DNA from: Lentisphaeria bacterium
GTDB lineage: Bacteria; Verrucomicrobiota; Lentisphaeria; Oligosphaerales; Oligosphaeraceae
DNA length: 12,162 nt
Assembly: GCA_016287975.1 (NCBI GenBank)
Contig: JAEEXV010000337.1
Coordinates: 1-12,162 of the forward strand
Direction: 5' to 3'
The notes under the pieces are model-generated. The model worked only from the letters and a program-made list of their open reading frames with translations, searched no databases and was not told the origin of the DNA. The translations under genes were made by a program, and so were the position numbers. Shown piece after piece: positions 11,664 through 12,162 of this stretch (its first letter is position 1; each line of letters starts with the position of its first letter).

Positions 11664-11740
11664 GGACCCCGGACCCCGGACCCCGGACCCCGGACCCCGG
11701 ACCCCGGACCCCAGACTCCAGACCCCAGACCCCAGACCCA
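11664..11740. repeat. heptamer tandem array GGACCCC
   Basis: Eleven consecutive 7-bp units: seven perfect GGACCCC (11664-11712), then AGACTCC, two AGACCCC and AGACCCA. On the minus (coding) strand this is GGGGTCC repeated, so runs of four G are separated by exactly three bases, a strong G-quadruplex pattern. The array starts 75 bp upstream of the -35. Because 7 is not a multiple of 3, every reading frame through it stays open, which produces spurious Pro/Gly-rich frames on both strands. Confidence 0.95.
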
Positions 11741-11856
11741 TCGGGGAGCCCAGCGTTCCGTGCCGCCCCAAAATTGGGGCGGGAAATGACCCCGGACCCC
11801 AGACCCCAGACCCATCGGGGAGTCCAGCGTTCTGTGCCGCCCCAAATGGGGCGGTT
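11713..11856. repeat. two tandem copies of a 74-bp unit
   Basis: The stretch 11713-11786 is repeated at 11787-11856 with a 74-bp period. Each unit holds four heptamers of the (A/G/T)GACCCC family, then TCGGGGAG(C/T)CCAGCGTTC and (C/T)GTGCCGCCCC, ending in a GC palindrome. Differences are few: two C/T changes, two bases shorter at the palindrome centre, and divergence after it. The longer heptamer array is an expansion at the outer edge of the first unit. I see no coding potential and no known insertion-sequence signature. Confidence 0.9.
11763..11854. repeat. pair of GC-rich palindromes
   Basis: Each 74-bp unit ends in a near-perfect palindrome: 11763-11782 (CCGCCCCAA, AA, TTGGGGCGG) and 11837-11854 (CCGCCCCA, AA, TGGGGCGG). 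Both could form 8-9 bp hairpins in either strand's RNA or serve as dimeric protein sites. Neither is followed by a T-run on either strand, so they do not look like intrinsic terminators. The stem is kept while the centre changed from four A/T pairs to fewer, which fits a maintained structure. Confidence 0.7.
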
Positions 11857-12065
11857 CATTATGAGTTTTGCAAGATTATGTAGCACTAAATTATTGGCAA
11901 GAGCCTGCGCATACTCCTGCCTTCTGCCTTATGGCAGCAGCTTTACAGGAATGCTATGTTCCCCAAGAGGGTCGGTAAAACCGCCATTTCGGGAAGCAAG
12001 GCGACTTCGTGAAATCTGGCAATGCGCGGCCACCGTGGAGAAACGCGGCATTCCCGCCCGGGGAA

Positions 12066-12081
12066 GCCCCCGCAAGGGGGC
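12066..12081. repeat. stem-loop with GCAA tetraloop
   Basis: GCCCCC (12066-12071), loop GCAA (12072-12075), GGGGGC (12076-12081): six perfect G-C pairs closed by a GNRA tetraloop when read rightward. This is a very stable RNA hairpin and part of the structured right-end repeat. No T-run follows. Confidence 0.7.
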
Positions 12082-12093
12082 GCCGGAGCATAG

Positions 12094-12136
12094 CCAGGGG
12101 TGGAGCGAGCCGCGAAGCGGCGAGCGGAACCCCTGG
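12094..12136. repeat. nested REP-like palindrome
   Basis: An outer 8-bp stem CCAGGGGT (12094-12101) with ACCCCTGG (12129-12136) encloses a perfect inner hairpin GCCGC (12109-12113), GAA, GCGGC (12117-12121), with GAGCGA/GAGCGG linkers. Nested palindromes of this kind, spaced between genes, are typical of bacterial REP elements. Copy number elsewhere in the genome cannot be seen from here. Confidence 0.6.
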
Positions 12137-12162
12137 AAGGGCGCCGCAGACAGGCTGGCGCC

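Larger units (their letters stand above)
11929..12162. repeat. structured, probably dispersed, non-coding repeat (runs off the edge)
   Basis: This block is a chain of potential hairpins: 11973-11976/11980-11983, 11986-11990 with 11993-11996 paired to 12005-12008 with 12011-12015, then the two strong stem-loops listed separately. It is open in one frame on each strand: rightward from an ATG at 11861, and leftward to a stop at 11929-11931. Neither product looks like a folded protein: both are very basic, nearly devoid of acidic residues in one case, and contain low-complexity pieces such as SEPRSGERNPW. The palindromic end resembles REP-like elements seen in PVC genomes. The fragment ends inside it, as expected if the element is multi-copy. 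Confidence 0.45.

Noticed and set aside
11837..11854. GC palindrome as an intrinsic terminator
   Set aside because: No T-run follows the stem in either direction and no gene ends beside it.
11664..11856. Possible CRISPR array
   Set aside because: The period is 7 bp or 74 bp with no alternation of conserved repeats and unique spacers of 25-40 bp, and there is no cas gene.
11861..12162. Rightward open frame of about 100 codons running off the edge, and a leftward one ending at 11929
   Set aside because: Both cross the nested palindrome and hairpins, are strongly basic and resemble translated repeat DNA. They are described as part of the repeat instead. The leftward frame could be the tail of a real gene, which only sequence beyond 12162 could show.

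Overview
The window reads as a metagenomic or draft-genome fragment from a GC-rich bacterium (about 65% G+C by eye). The density of glycoside hydrolases, a GH106-like protein, an unusual sialidase/esterase fusion and a REP-like hairpin at the right end suggest the PVC superphylum, perhaps Lentisphaerota/Victivallales or a neighbour. That placement is inference; no marker gene is complete here. Both edges lie in sequence expected to be multi-copy: the left edge is the first bases of a 16S rRNA gene and the right edge lies in a structured repeat. This is how assembled contigs typically end.

Layout, right to left because every real gene is on the minus strand. Bases 11510-12162 are non-coding: a structured repeat (about 11929-12162), two copies of a 74-bp unit carrying GC palindromes, an array of GGACCCC heptamers (G4N3 on the coding strand), a 12-bp inverted repeat, a -35/-10 promoter and a Shine-Dalgarno site. 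Then come five codirectional genes: LacZ-type GH2 beta-galactosidase (11509-8414), a secreted LamG-like/sialidase-like propeller/esterase fusion (8363-6003), a polysaccharide-deacetylase-like protein (5876-4752), a GH106-like hydrolase (4709-1584) and a GH39-like hydrolase (1573-254). Gaps are 50, 126, 42 and 10 nt, so this is probably one operon. After the last stop there is a candidate terminator, then an rRNA promoter with an A/T-rich upstream region, a boxA-like leader sequence and the 5' end of 16S rRNA.

How the genes may work together (inference): the signal-peptide-bearing fusion would act outside the cytoplasm on a decorated glycan, removing an ester group and binding or cleaving a terminal sugar. 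The galactosidase, GH39 and GH106-like enzymes show no signal peptide and would finish imported oligosaccharides in the cytoplasm. The mix fits an acylated heteroglycan with galactose, rhamnose and pentose side chains (pectin or hemicellulose type), but the substrate cannot be fixed from sequence. No transporter, regulator or sulfatase lies in the window.

The most unusual signal is compositional. CCGG is almost absent from the genes, and CCCGG/CCGGG is completely absent from the first 8.7 kb, while CCAGG/CCTGG is abundant. The non-coding repeats at the right end are rich in CCGG.
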